A stretch of 64,000 nt of DNA from Mycobacterium asiaticum (GTDB lineage: Bacteria > Actinomycetota > Actinomycetes > Mycobacteriales > Mycobacteriaceae), in the NCBI RefSeq assembly GCF_001668675.1, contig NZ_LZKQ01000100.1:44939-108938 (forward strand). Direction: 5' to 3'. Positions 16,740-25,566 of the stretch are shown piece by piece. Position numbers and translations under genes: made by a program. Below the pieces are notes generated by a model. That model was not told the DNA's origin. It did not search any database and worked only from the letters and a program-made list of their open reading frames with translations. The first letter of the stretch is position 1; each line of letters opens with the position of its first letter.

Positions 16740-18023
16740 CTAGGCCTGCGCCCATTCGCGCCCGCAGCTGGCGCAACTCCGAATTGTGCTGGCCCACTTC
16801 GGTTCGCCAGTCCGCGGCAAGCGCAAGCAGTGCGCCTCCATCGCGCCGCAACCCGGGCAGGCGCACGTCGACTCGAACGGTTCGGGCGCTTGACTGCCCA
16901 TCAACCGTTGTGACTCTTCGCGCGAGTAGCGGCGTCGTCGGGTGTCCGCGTGCGTCGCTGCGACGGCGTCCACTAGGCGGCGCAGGTCGTCGCCCGCGGT
17001 GTCCCCGAGCGGCCGGAACCTGCCTTTCCGGTCCAGGTTGAACCGTGCTTCCCGAGCGCCGAACATCCAATCCTGCGGGCTATTGGCCGCCCAGTCCACC
17101 TGTAGCACCCGCCGGCTAAGGGCGCCAGCGTAGATCGCGTCGAGTTGCGACGTCCTCTTTCGGCGTCCTTGCAGGTCGTACCGCAGGACGACGACATATG
17201 CCTCCGTGGCTGCGGGAGCGTAAACCAACGCCTCTTTCGCGCTGGCGATCACGGTCGAGGCGAGCGCACGACGATAGAGATCGATCTTCTCCTTCTCGGT
17301 GCGCGGCCGGGTGCCTGAACCGGCCTGCACCAGGCCGTCGGTGATCTCGGGGCCGGGGTAGTGCACGACCACGGTGACGTAATTCCCGAGTGGACCTGAA
17401 CCGGCGTCGATACACGCAGACTGAGATACGTTGTCCGCCAGCGCATCGTCTACTGCGGCGATGACCTCGTGCGGGTCGTGTTCGTGCAGCAGATTCCACC
17501 TGTGCGACTCTTCGGCATAGATTGCCTGCGCCTCGGCGTAGGTGGCTTCGGCCTCCGCGCGGCGGTCTGCGCTGGCTAGCTGCCGCAGCCGTTGCCAACT
17601 CCGGGAAAGCGCCGGTGGTTCCGGAGGCGCCGGTTCGGCTGGTCCGGGAAAGTCGTCCAGGTGCAGTGAGGTGAGGAGTTCCGCGGCTCTGACGCTGTCG
17701 GCTGCGAGTTGTTTGGCTTGCCGTCGATCGAGGGCATGACCGATCATTTCCGCCACACCGGCCGCGAGTTTTACGCCGGTGACGAACGTGTCGACCTTGC
17801 TGGGTGGTACCTGCTTGGTCGAGGGGGGCGGGTGCGTTTTCCCTGCGGGACGTCGACTCTTTGTGGTCGACGAAGCCGTGAAGGGACCAAATCCCGAGCT
17901 GACGGCGGTTGCTTTGCCGGTGACAACGTGAACGCGTGCAACGCGAGGGCCCACACTGGTCCTGATCCCTGATCCTGACGCCCGGATTCGCACTCCCGGG
18001 GCAATTTTCAGACTCAATCCCAT
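16740..18023 (-). CDS. DUF4236-domain protein with C-terminal zinc-ribbon-like cysteines
   Basis: 427-aa protein of unknown function. The N-terminal 40 residues match the DUF4236 pattern: MGLSLKIAPGVRIRASGSGI followed by TSVGPR. A Pro-rich linker, a long helical region (about 100-200) and a mixed alpha/beta middle domain follow. The last 60 residues carry CACPGCG, a further Cys in AHCLRL and CASCG, a probable zinc ribbon. No signal peptide or transmembrane helix is visible. It stands directly behind the tRNA-Ser terminator, and an 8-bp gap separates it from the upstream coiled-coil gene, so the two may be one transcript. DUF4236 proteins are common in mobile and accessory regions. Confidence 0.8.
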   Translation of the reverse strand: MGLSLKIAPGVRIRASGSGIRTSVGPRVARVHVVTGKATAVSSGFGPFTASSTTKSRRPAGKTHPPPSTKQVPPSKVDTFVTGVKLAAGVAEMIGHALDRRQAKQLAADSVRAAELLTSLHLDDFPGPAEPAPPEPPALSRSWQRLRQLASADRRAEAEATYAEAQAIYAEESHRWNLLHEHDPHEVIAAVDDALADNVSQSACIDAGSGPLGNYVTVVVHYPGPEITDGLVQAGSGTRPRTEKEKIDLYRRALASTVIASAKEALVYAPAATEAYVVVLRYDLQGRRKRTSQLDAIYAGALSRRVLQVDWAANSPQDWMFGAREARFNLDRKGRFRPLGDTAGDDLRRLVDAVAATHADTRRRRYSREESQRLMGSQAPEPFESTCACPGCGAMEAHCLRLPRTGEPKWASTIRSCASCGREWAQA

Positions 18024-18031
18024 TGCGTCCC

Positions 18032-18337
18032 CTAAGCGCCGAAGATTTCGTTCGCTTCCTTGCGCTTCTTCTCCGCGAGGTCGCGGTCTTCGGCGGCGAA
18101 GGCGTGATGTTGCTTTGCCGATCGCCGCAACCTGTCTATCTCGTGCCTGTCTCGGTTGACTGCTGACTCTTCGATGCCGGCGACCTCGTCGTGTGCGCGC
18201 GCGGACTCTTCAAGGCTCTTTGCCGCCGACAGTGCCGAGCGGCCCGCCGCTTCCCGAGCATGTGCGACTCTGTTCTCGGCGTCCTTGAGGTCCGCCTCGG
18301 TGTAGCGGCTATCCGATGGTGACTCGGGCTGATTCAT
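18032..18337 (-). CDS. Small coiled-coil protein, unknown function
   Basis: 101 aa, strongly charged and predicted almost wholly helical after residue 12. Heptad-like Ala/Glu/Arg-rich stretches include DLKDAENRVAHAREAAGRS and AEDRDLAEKKRKEANEIFGA. There is no signal peptide or Cys. ATG 18337 is used; the frame extends nine codons further but without recognisable sequence. It lies 8 bp upstream of the DUF4236 gene on the same strand. I do not recognise a family. Confidence 0.65.
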   Translation of the reverse strand: MNQPESPSDSRYTEADLKDAENRVAHAREAAGRSALSAAKSLEESARAHDEVAGIEESAVNRDRHEIDRLRRSAKQHHAFAAEDRDLAEKKRKEANEIFGA

Positions 18338-18412
18338 CGTGCCTCCCGCCGCGCGTATACCCACTCAGATGGGGGTCACCGCGAGGCAGCGGAAATCAGC
18401 CGTCGGAATCGC

Positions 18413-18670
18413 TCAGCCGCAGGGTGCGTCACCGGGCGTGTAGTAGGGCACGCCCTCGCGGGTGTAGCAGGGCGGACGTCCCTCGTCGCGCTGCCTGGCC
18501 TCGTCGACCGCATCCGCCGCGGCAATGCTGCCCAGCGGGCAATCGATCCGGTTCGGATAGGAACCTTCCCCGGCAGCGGGACAGGGATTCGCGGATGCCG
18601 CTGGCGCGACGGAAATCTGGAATGCCGCTACCGCGATGGCGGCCAGCAAAGCGGGTGTGAATTTCTTCAT
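18413..18670 (-). CDS. Small secreted cysteine-containing protein, unknown function
   Basis: 85-aa precursor. A Sec signal peptide is clear: MKKFTPALLAAIAVAAFQIS, then PAASA-N as the likely cleavage site after about residue 28. The mature 57 residues contain four cysteines (in NPCPAAG, RIDCPLG, RPPCYTR and DAPCG) that could form two disulfides, plus a Tyr/Pro-rich tail. No domain is recognised. It lies 75 bp upstream of the coiled-coil gene start and 178 bp from the divergent PE-PPE-domain gene. Confidence 0.7.
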   Translation of the reverse strand: MKKFTPALLAAIAVAAFQISVAPAASANPCPAAGEGSYPNRIDCPLGSIAAADAVDEARQRDEGRPPCYTREGVPYYTPGDAPCG

Positions 18671-18848
18671 GGTGACAATTTAGCGCCGTGGTTGACGCAG
18701 CGGCGCAGGAATTCGACGACGGCTAACCCGCGAATATGTATGGGAAGCGTCATTCCGATGTCGATTCGCAAACGTTGCGGCGGGTCGGAACATCGCCGGT
18801 GATATATATGAGCAGCAAATTCCGCTGCGATCTCTTGAGGTTTGCCTG

Positions 18849-19709
18849 GTGACGTCAGTGAGCAGAGCTGTAGCATCGGTTGCCCTGACGCTCATGGCCA
18901 TCGCGGGCAACATTACGGCGCTGACACCGGTTAATGCTGGCGCCGAGGTTGTGCCAGCGGCCGGCGCTACGGTTCTGACGCTCGATCCTGCTTTTCGCTC
19001 CTTACCCGGCAACTGGCTGCGTGGCGAACTGTTCGCAGCTCCGAATGTGGTGGCGAAAGTCCCGTACAACAATTTTCCCGCCGCCCGTAATGTCCACCAA
19101 GGGGCCCTCAACCTCAACAACATGCTGCACGCAGTCCCGGGTCCGAAAATCGTCCTCGGGCACAGCGAGGGCGCCCAGGTGGCAGACGACTGGCTACGCA
19201 CCTATGGCCCGACGAGTGACATCGATCCGGCGTCCGTGACATTCATTCTCACCGGTGACCCGGAGGGAAAATACGGCGGCTGCATGCACGTCCGATACAG
19301 CGGATGCACGGCGGCCTACGGCGGAAACGGCTTCCCGATCGATACGCGCTACACCGTCAAAGTGGTGATCCGGCAATACGATTTCTGGGCCGATTGCCCG
19401 GCGAACCTCGCCAACGCCACCGCGGTGATGAACAGATTCGCCGCGATGTTCGTCGGCGGCGCGGGCCAATACCGGCAAGTCCACGGCGACTACAGCAACA
19501 TCGGCCTGAATGATCCGGGAAACAAGACGTTCGTCGAGGGAAATGCGACGTACATCCTCGGGGCGCCGGCCACCTATTACCTGCCGATGGTCACGCTGCT
19601 GAAAATACTGTCGCCGGAGGAGCACAAGCGTAATGCGGACATGGGGTGGCGCCCCGCCGTCGAAGCCGCTTACTTCCGGCCGATGGGGACGCTGTCGCCC
19701 CCGACCTGA
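18849..19709 (+). CDS. Secreted PE-PPE-domain alpha/beta hydrolase
   Basis: 286-aa serine-hydrolase-like protein matching the PE-PPE (PF08237-type) domain otherwise found behind PE or PPE modules, here standing alone. A signal peptide (about residues 1-32, ending PVNAGA) is followed by the hydrolase core. The nucleophile elbow is GHSEGAQ. Acidic and His triad members are probably in the FILTGDPEGKYGG region and near VHGDYSN. The GTG start has GAGG 8 bases upstream; a second GTG three codons later is possible. Relatives have esterase or cutinase-like activity. It is convergent with the following SDR gene. Confidence 0.82.
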   Translation: MTSVSRAVASVALTLMAIAGNITALTPVNAGAEVVPAAGATVLTLDPAFRSLPGNWLRGELFAAPNVVAKVPYNNFPAARNVHQGALNLNNMLHAVPGPKIVLGHSEGAQVADDWLRTYGPTSDIDPASVTFILTGDPEGKYGGCMHVRYSGCTAAYGGNGFPIDTRYTVKVVIRQYDFWADCPANLANATAVMNRFAAMFVGGAGQYRQVHGDYSNIGLNDPGNKTFVEGNATYILGAPATYYLPMVTLLKILSPEEHKRNADMGWRPAVEAAYFRPMGTLSPPT

Positions 19710-19712
19710 CCA

Positions 19713-20453
19713 CTAGATCGGTGTCGGGACCCCGCAGGTGAGGCCGCCGTCGACGACGAACTCGGCTCCGGTGGCGTAGGACGACGCGTCGCTGACCAGA
19801 AACACCACGAAGTTAGATACCTCGGTGGCCGCGGCGCCGCGCCGCATCGGGATGGGCTTCATGAATTCCTCGGTGACGCCGGCACTCATCGGGGTGTGCA
19901 CCAAACCGGGATGGATCGAGTTGACCCGGATGTTGTGCGCGGCCAGCTCCAGCGCCGCCGACTTGGTGATGCCGCGCAGGCCGAACTTCGCCGCGACGTA
20001 CGCGTGCAAATGCGCACTGCCCGCAAGCCCCTCCACCGAGGAGATGTTCACGATCGATCCGCCGCCGCCCTCGATCATCGGTCCCGCGGCCGCGCACATG
20101 CCGCGGTAGGCGCCGGTGAGATTGACGTCCAGGACGCTCTGCCAGTCGAGCAACGACGGCCGCACGATCGAATCCAGCCGCACGATGCCCGCGTTGTTGA
20201 CCAACCCATCCAACCGGCCGAACTCATCAAGGCAGACCCCGACGGCCGCCTCCCAACGTCCCGAGTCGGTAACGTCGAGGTTCACGAAACGGCAAGCGGC
20301 ACCGAGCCTTTCAGCGACCGCGCGGCCGGGATTGTCGAGCACGTCGCCGATGACGACGTGCGCGCCTTCGGACACCAGCAGCTCGGCGTGCGCTGCGCCC
20401 ATGCCCTGCGCACCGCCGCTGATCAGCACGACCTTGCCGTCGACCCGTCCCAT
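19713..20453 (-). CDS. SDR-family oxidoreductase (3-alpha-hydroxysteroid dehydrogenase-like)
   Basis: 246-aa classical SDR. It has the NAD-binding TGxxxGxG-type motif SGGAQGMGAAHAELL, VNNAG, the catalytic Ser in NISSVEGLAGS, and YVAAK. An acidic residue after beta-2 (GDVLDN) suggests NAD(H) preference. The overall sequence resembles mycobacterial SDRs such as FabG3/20-beta-hydroxysteroid dehydrogenases. It follows the glycosidase-like gene by 13 bp on the same strand and is probably co-transcribed. The substrate is unknown. Confidence 0.87.
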   Translation of the reverse strand: MGRVDGKVVLISGGAQGMGAAHAELLVSEGAHVVIGDVLDNPGRAVAERLGAACRFVNLDVTDSGRWEAAVGVCLDEFGRLDGLVNNAGIVRLDSIVRPSLLDWQSVLDVNLTGAYRGMCAAAGPMIEGGGGSIVNISSVEGLAGSAHLHAYVAAKFGLRGITKSAALELAAHNIRVNSIHPGLVHTPMSAGVTEEFMKPIPMRRGAAATEVSNFVVFLVSDASSYATGAEFVVDGGLTCGVPTPI

Positions 20454-20466
20454 GGCGGCTCCCGTA

Positions 20467-21603
20467 CTAATCCCGGTCCTGTCCGCTGGCGAGCTTGCGG
20501 ATCAATTGGACTTCGCTGTCGCGAAAGGGGCGGCCGTCGGGCTGCAACAGGTCGGCGAACCACACTTTGGGTGGCGCGGTGGCCGGACGGTCCCATGAAG
20601 TCCACGGGAAGTACGTCTGGGTCTTGCCCGCTACGAGCCCCCAGTTGATGGCACCGACGTTGTGTCGCCGGGCAATCGGCAGAATCCCCTCAACGGTGCT
20701 GCCCAGGGATCGGGCCAGGTATTCGGTGCAGATGATCGGCCGACCCAGCGGCGCGAGCTCGCCGATTCGGCTCTCGAATTCACCGGGCGGGGCATAGCTG
20801 TGAAAGGTGATCACGTCGGAGTTGTCGAGCTGGAAACCGGCGATGGCGCTCCGGCTCCCGGGATCTCCCCAATTTCCCTGCCACACACCGCTGGTCAACG
20901 GTTGGACGGGATCGACCGCGCGGGCCCAGCGGAAGACCTGGGGGAGGAGCCCGGCGACGCGGTCCAGTTTGTCCTTCCGCTCCACTTTGCGGTACTCCCG
21001 GGCCGGGTTGTCGGGTTCGTTCCACAGGTCCCACCCCAAAACCCGGTCGTCATTGCGGAATTGGGTCAACACTCCGGTGACGTAGTCGGCCAGGATGGGG
21101 GCGTAGCGGCGGTCGTCGAGATGCTCGGCCCCCGGACTTTGCACCCACCCCGAGTTGTGTACTCCCGGTCGAGGGGCGCGCTGACGGCCCAGCCGCGGAA
21201 ACGGATCCCAGCAGGAATCGAACAACACGAACAACGGCTTGATGCCGTGCCGGGCCGCGATCCCAACGAACTGCGCCAGCCGGGACTGGAAGCCGGCCCG
21301 GTCCTGCGCCCACAGTTGGTCGTGCAGGAAGACGCGCACGGTGTTGAAACCGTGGAAACGCGCCACCGCCAATTCGTTGTCGATGCGCCGCGCGTCGTAG
21401 GTGCCCGCCTGAAACATCTCGAGCTGGTTGATGGCGGTCGACGTGATGTAGTTGACGCCGACCAGCCAGCCTTGGGCCTGATACCAGTTGTGCGCGCGCT
21501 CGGCCGGCCAGCGTCCTGCCTCCGCGGAGGCCTGGGGCGTCCGGGCCAAAGCCGTGCCGACAGCCAACGCCAGGGGCAGCTTCAGGGCGGTTCGACGGTG
21601 CAC
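20467..21603 (-). CDS. Glycoside hydrolase family 5-like protein, exported
   Basis: 378-aa TIM-barrel glycosidase-like protein. The N-terminus has a twin-arginine-like start (MHRRTALKLPLALAVGTALA), suggesting Tat or Sec export. The acid/base region is WDLWNEPDN, and the nucleophile is probably Glu in IICTEYLAR, both in GH5 positions. Other barrel segments are GFNTVRVFLHDQLW and FDSCWDPF. It starts with GTG at 21603. A tandem partner SDR lies downstream. The actual glycan is unknown; a role in host or own cell-wall polysaccharide is possible. Confidence 0.78.
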   Translation of the reverse strand: MHRRTALKLPLALAVGTALARTPQASAEAGRWPAERAHNWYQAQGWLVGVNYITSTAINQLEMFQAGTYDARRIDNELAVARFHGFNTVRVFLHDQLWAQDRAGFQSRLAQFVGIAARHGIKPLFVLFDSCWDPFPRLGRQRAPRPGVHNSGWVQSPGAEHLDDRRYAPILADYVTGVLTQFRNDDRVLGWDLWNEPDNPAREYRKVERKDKLDRVAGLLPQVFRWARAVDPVQPLTSGVWQGNWGDPGSRSAIAGFQLDNSDVITFHSYAPPGEFESRIGELAPLGRPIICTEYLARSLGSTVEGILPIARRHNVGAINWGLVAGKTQTYFPWTSWDRPATAPPKVWFADLLQPDGRPFRDSEVQLIRKLASGQDRD

Positions 21604-21692
21604 GACGTGACGGTAGGTTTCTCCGCCCAGGCATCCCGGGCGGCGTACCGATCAGCGACCCGTTGATTTAGGAATTGTTATCCCGCCGTCAC

Positions 21693-22052
21693 CTAACCAC
21701 TCACCAACAGCGGAAGCGAGATCATGCCCGCCCCTCCGGTCACCATCAGAACCCAGCGGCCGTCGACCGGCAGGGTCACTTCGATGGGGAATATCGCAAA
21801 CCCCAGCTCGGCGGTGATGGCGGCTTCGGGTAGCTCGAATTCGATGGTCAGCGGGTCATCGTCGGTCGGCGGCCGGATCTCGACTTCGATGCGGCGATCC
21901 GGGCTGCCGGTCTCCGACTGCGTCAACACCACCAGCAGAAACTGCGCCAGCCGATCCGCCTCGACAGCGAAGCGGAGGAGCACGCCGCCCGAGACGTTCA
22001 GCTTGTTGTCCACTGCAGCCGCAGCTTCGGCAAGGAACGCCCCGACTATCAC
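21693..22052 (-). CDS. DUF6941-like beta-rich protein (copy A)
   Basis: 119-aa cytoplasmic beta-sandwich-like protein of unknown function. It shares FLAxAAAVDNKLNVSGGV and LPxDGRWVLxVxGGxGxISLP with the protein at 26529-26921. The GTG start is supported by comparison: both genes have GGTAGGTTCAGC just upstream of the start. More distant relatives are at 40722-41141 and 41154-41582. There is no signal peptide, Cys or catalytic motif. The DUF6941 family name is my best guess. Confidence 0.65.
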   Translation of the reverse strand: MIVGAFLAEAAAAVDNKLNVSGGVLLRFAVEADRLAQFLLVVLTQSETGSPDRRIEVEIRPPTDDDPLTIEFELPEAAITAELGFAIFPIEVTLPVDGRWVLMVTGGAGMISLPLLVSG

Positions 22053-22097
22053 CGGCTGAACCTACCGCCACCGTCCGGCGCCCGGCTAGGGCGCAGA

Positions 22098-22472
22098 TCA
22101 CGAAGCCGCCGTGTATCCCAGTTGAGCGGCGGTGTAGCGCGCGCCCTCGCTGACCGGCACGGCTTCCACCGCGGTGCCGTAGGCGCAGATTTCTGTCCAC
22201 GTATCGTCGAGTACGGACGTGTCGAACCGCATCCCGATGATGGCGTTGCCGCCCTTGTCCTGCGCATCGCGGATCAGCCGGTCTATCGCCTCCTGGCGAT
22301 AATCAGCGAGGTTTTCGGTCATGCCTTTCGGAAGTTCACCCCGGAAGAGAGACACCAGCCCAGCGCCGAAATGTCCGAGGAAATCTCGTGATCGGGCGGT
22401 GAGCCCGAAGACTTCGCCGCACACGCGCTCGATCCGCCAACCGGGTAGCTCGTTGGTAGTGACGATCAGCAT
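22098..22472 (-). CDS. UPF0145/YbjQ-family protein
   Basis: 124-aa member of the YbjQ (UPF0145) family. Conserved features are MLIVTTNELPGWRIERVCGEVFG at the start, a central helix EAIDRLIRDAQDKGGNAIIGMRFD, and AYGTAVEA at the end. Members form pentameric rings and have been annotated as heavy-metal binding, without firm function. It is a single-gene unit divergent from the sulfotransferase gene (103 bp apart). Confidence 0.85.
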   Translation of the reverse strand: MLIVTTNELPGWRIERVCGEVFGLTARSRDFLGHFGAGLVSLFRGELPKGMTENLADYRQEAIDRLIRDAQDKGGNAIIGMRFDTSVLDDTWTEICAYGTAVEAVPVSEGARYTAAQLGYTAAS

Positions 22473-22575
22473 CGCCGGGCCTTTCTGCCGATCTCGAAAT
22501 GGGTGGTCCCCGCGCAGGCTACCGCTGCGCTATCGTTCGACAAGTCACGGCGACGGCGCCCTGGGGAGGTCACAG

Positions 22576-23844
22576 GTGAATGCTGCGGGCCCTGCCGCCG
22601 ACGACATCGACTTCGATGACCTGGCATCGCCCCAGCTGACTGAAGTCCAGCGTCAGATTCTTGAATTCACTGAAGCCAGGCAGGTCGAGTTCGATATCGA
22701 CAAGATACTCAGCGAAGCCCGCGAGCAGGCCGGCGTCAGCGATCTCGACGACACCGACGGATTCACCGACCGCCTGAGCGCCCACGTTGCGGCGATCGAA
22801 CACGACGATGGCCTACGCCAGCTCAACCGATCAACCCTGCGGCAACGAGTGGTACGACTGCTGCGAAACCGGCTGTCGTTGACCGAACTGCTCAAACGCT
22901 TTCCCGAAATCGGGTCGATCCCGATCGAAAAGCCCTTCATTGTGGTCGGGATGCCGCGATCCGGCACTACGCATCTGGTGAACCTCATCGCCACCGACCC
23001 CCGCCGGCGCGCCCTGCCGTACTGGGAGAGCCAGGATCCCATACCGGCGCCCGGCCGTGGGCCGGACACGTGCGGTGTGGATCCGCGCTACACACGGGTC
23101 AAGCAGGAACACGACGCGCTCATGATCAGCGCGCCGATCGTGGCCGCCATGCACGACCGCTTCCCGGAGGCCATCGAGGAGGAGGTCGAGATCCTCGACC
23201 TTGACCTCGCCTCTTATGTGCTGGAATGGCATGCGCGCGTGCCGGATTGGCGCGACTACTACCTGAGCCTGGATCAGCATCGGCATTACGCGTATCTGAA
23301 AAAGGTGCTACAAGCGCTGACGTTCCTGCGCGGTCCACGGACGTGGATCCTCAAAAGTCCGCAGCACTGCGAGCAACTCGGGCCGCTGATGGCGACGTTT
23401 CCCGACGCGACGGTGGCCTTCACCCACCGCGATCCGGTCGCGGTGATCCAATCCGCGATCACCATGATGGCCTACTCAGACCGGCTGCGCCGCACATCGA
23501 TCGAGCCGGACTGGTTGCTGGACTACTGGAGCGACCGCGTGCACCGACTGCTGAGCGCGTGCGTGCGTGACCGTGGCCTGGTGCCGGCCGAACGCAGCAT
23601 CGACATCGGTTTTCACCAGCTCAACGGCAACGAAATGCCTTTGCTCGAACAGCTTTACCGGCGCGGCGACGTGGAATTGCCGGCACCGGTGCGGGAACGG
23701 TTCAAGCGGTATCTCGACGGCAATCCCCGCGGCAAGCACGGCCGCATTCGTTATGACCTGCGCCGCCATTTCGGCATATCGCCCGACGACTTACGGGCAC
23801 GGTTCGGCTTCTACTTCGACGCGTTCGACGTCCGCGCCGAGTGA
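22576..23844 (+). CDS. Sulfotransferase family protein
   Basis: 422-aa PAPS-dependent sulfotransferase of the mycobacterial Stf/LPS-sulfotransferase type. A helical N-terminal extension of about 110 residues precedes the P-loop-like 5'-phosphosulfate motif VVGMPRSGTTHLVNLI. The 3'-phosphate region is in the ILKSPQHCEQL and TFPDATVAFTHRDPVAVIQS segments. GTG 22576 is preceded by GGGGAGGT. It heads an operon with an alkyl-sulfatase-like MBL protein, a VOC protein and an LLM oxidoreductase, 13 bp upstream of the MBL gene. The acceptor is unknown; steroids, lipids or glycolipids are known acceptors in the family. Confidence 0.85.
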   Translation: MNAAGPAADDIDFDDLASPQLTEVQRQILEFTEARQVEFDIDKILSEAREQAGVSDLDDTDGFTDRLSAHVAAIEHDDGLRQLNRSTLRQRVVRLLRNRLSLTELLKRFPEIGSIPIEKPFIVVGMPRSGTTHLVNLIATDPRRRALPYWESQDPIPAPGRGPDTCGVDPRYTRVKQEHDALMISAPIVAAMHDRFPEAIEEEVEILDLDLASYVLEWHARVPDWRDYYLSLDQHRHYAYLKKVLQALTFLRGPRTWILKSPQHCEQLGPLMATFPDATVAFTHRDPVAVIQSAITMMAYSDRLRRTSIEPDWLLDYWSDRVHRLLSACVRDRGLVPAERSIDIGFHQLNGNEMPLLEQLYRRGDVELPAPVRERFKRYLDGNPRGKHGRIRYDLRRHFGISPDDLRARFGFYFDAFDVRAE

Positions 23845-23857
23845 AGGAAAGGCAGTG

Positions 23858-25096
23858 ATGTTCGAACCGATCTATCGACGCCGCCCGGGCGCCGATGCCA
23901 TGCGGGCCGCCTCCGCCGAGCGTGCCGAGCAGATCGCGCCCGGAATATGGTCCTCGCCAGGACTGTCCAACTCCTACCTGCTCACCACCGGGGACGGGCG
24001 GGTGATCGTCAACACCGGCATGGGATTCGAGGGACCGGTGCACCGGGCCAACTTCGACGCAGTCGACTCCGCGCCGGTGCGCTACATCATCTTCACCCAG
24101 GGCCACGTCGACCATGTCGGGGGCTTGGACAGCGTACGTGACCCGGAGACGACCGTTGTCGCACAGGCGAACTGGACACGCTGGCGCGACGACAACGAAC
24201 GCCTGATCCCTTATCGGGCCCACCGCAATGCGTTCGCGTTCCAGAACACCCTCGCCGAGGGCATCCGGGCGATCCAGCGTCGTCTCGGCACCAAAAGGCT
24301 GGCGCCCCAAAGCGTCCCCGCCGTTGACCTGGACTTCGAGGACACCCTCACGCTGGAGGTCGGCGGACGACGGCTGGAACTGATCTCCGTGCCGGGCGGG
24401 GAGACCAACGATTCGCTGGTGGTGTGGTTACCCGACGAGCGAATCTGTTTGTGTGGGAATACCTTCGGTCCCGTTTTCGGACACATCCCCAATCTGGTCA
24501 CCATCCGCGGCGACCGATACCGTGACGCGCTGAGCGCCGTCGAGTCGGTCGAACGAGTTCGCCGGCTGCGACCGGAGTTGTTGGTGACGGGTCACTTCGA
24601 TCCCGTTGCCGGCGCCGATCGCATCGACAGCGAGCTGACGCGACTGCGCGATGCGATTCAGTACGTCCATGACGCAACGGTCGCCGGGATGAACGCCGGC
24701 AAGGACGTCCGAACGTTGATGCGCGAGATCACGCTGCCCCCGGAATACGAAGTGGGCGAGGGCTATGGAAAGGTCGCATGGGACGTGCGGGCCATCTGGG
24801 AGAACTACTCCGGCTGGTTCCACCACCGCTCGACCACCGAACTCTATCCAGTCGGTCTCGACGCCGTCGCCGCCGACGTGGTCGAGCTCGCCGGCGCCGA
24901 TGCCCTGGCGGATCGTGCGCGGGCACACCTGAGTGCGGGTCGGTCGCTGCACGCGATCCACCTGGCCGAGCTGCTGCCCGAAGGCACTCCCGCGGCCCGC
25001 GAAATACTCCGAGACGCCCACCAACAGTTGCTAGCGGGCAGCAGCAACTTCTGGGAAACCGCATGGCTCAAGCAACAGATTGCGAGGAACTCGTGA
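23858..25096 (+). CDS. Metallo-beta-lactamase-fold hydrolase with alkyl-sulfatase dimerisation region; altered Zn motif
   Basis: 412-aa MBL-fold protein. The N-terminal domain contains FTQGHVDHVGG: the first His of the usual HxHxDH is Gln81, while His83, Asp85 and His86 remain. GNTFGPVFGHIP and VTGHFDP supply later metal-site residues. The segment IWENYSGWFHHRSTTEL resembles the dimerisation region of the full alkyl sulfatase at 1534-3414, but the C-terminal SCP2 domain is absent. The ATG at 23858 follows AAGGAAAGG. Coupling with a sulfotransferase suggests action on a sulfate ester, with reduced or changed metal use; inference only. Confidence 0.8.
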   Translation: MFEPIYRRRPGADAMRAASAERAEQIAPGIWSSPGLSNSYLLTTGDGRVIVNTGMGFEGPVHRANFDAVDSAPVRYIIFTQGHVDHVGGLDSVRDPETTVVAQANWTRWRDDNERLIPYRAHRNAFAFQNTLAEGIRAIQRRLGTKRLAPQSVPAVDLDFEDTLTLEVGGRRLELISVPGGETNDSLVVWLPDERICLCGNTFGPVFGHIPNLVTIRGDRYRDALSAVESVERVRRLRPELLVTGHFDPVAGADRIDSELTRLRDAIQYVHDATVAGMNAGKDVRTLMREITLPPEYEVGEGYGKVAWDVRAIWENYSGWFHHRSTTELYPVGLDAVAADVVELAGADALADRARAHLSAGRSLHAIHLAELLPEGTPAAREILRDAHQQLLAGSSNFWETAWLKQQIARNS

Positions 25097-25560
25097 CCGC
25101 GGCGCTGAAACCCGAAGACCTCTACCACACCGGTGTGGTGGTGCCCGACATCGAAGCCGCGATGGCCCGCCTCACCGCTCTGGCCGGCTATCAGTGGATC
25201 AGCCCGATGAGTTACACGCTGCCGTTCCGGACGACCGCCGGCACGCGCGAGTTGACCTCCACGATCGTGTACTCCGTACAGGCCCCGTATCTCGAACTCC
25301 TGCAGGAGGTTCCGGGCACCCCCTGGACCGCGGCGCCCGGCAACGCAGTGCACCACGTCGGCTATTTCACCGACGACCTAGCCGAGGCGGCTCGATCGTT
25401 GCAGGGCAACGGCTTCGTGTTCGAGATGACCGCAGACGTGCCGGGCACCGAGCTGGGGCTGTTCGCCTACTACGTCGACCCATTCGGCACGCGCATCGAG
25501 ATCGTAGATCGCGCTCTGTTTCCCGACTTTCCCGCCTTTGTGCGATCACAGGCCCGGTAG
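25093..25560 (+). CDS. VOC/glyoxalase-fold protein
   Basis: 155-aa vicinal-oxygen-chelate fold protein with two beta-alpha-beta-beta-beta modules. Putative metal ligands are in YHTGVVVPD (His), YLELLQEV (Glu), VHHVGYF (His) and RIEIVD (Glu), the standard H/E pattern. The GTG start overlaps the stop of the MBL gene (GTGA). It is the third gene of the sulfotransferase operon and may catalyse an isomerase or dioxygenase-type step on the same substrate. Confidence 0.85.
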   Translation: MTAALKPEDLYHTGVVVPDIEAAMARLTALAGYQWISPMSYTLPFRTTAGTRELTSTIVYSVQAPYLELLQEVPGTPWTAAPGNAVHHVGYFTDDLAEAARSLQGNGFVFEMTADVPGTELGLFAYYVDPFGTRIEIVDRALFPDFPAFVRSQAR

Positions 25561-25566
25561 CCGGAC

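Noticed and set aside
16740..22472. Complete prophage or genomic island beside tRNA-Ser
   Set aside because: No integrase, phage structural genes or duplicated tRNA end were found; only isolated accessory genes are supported.
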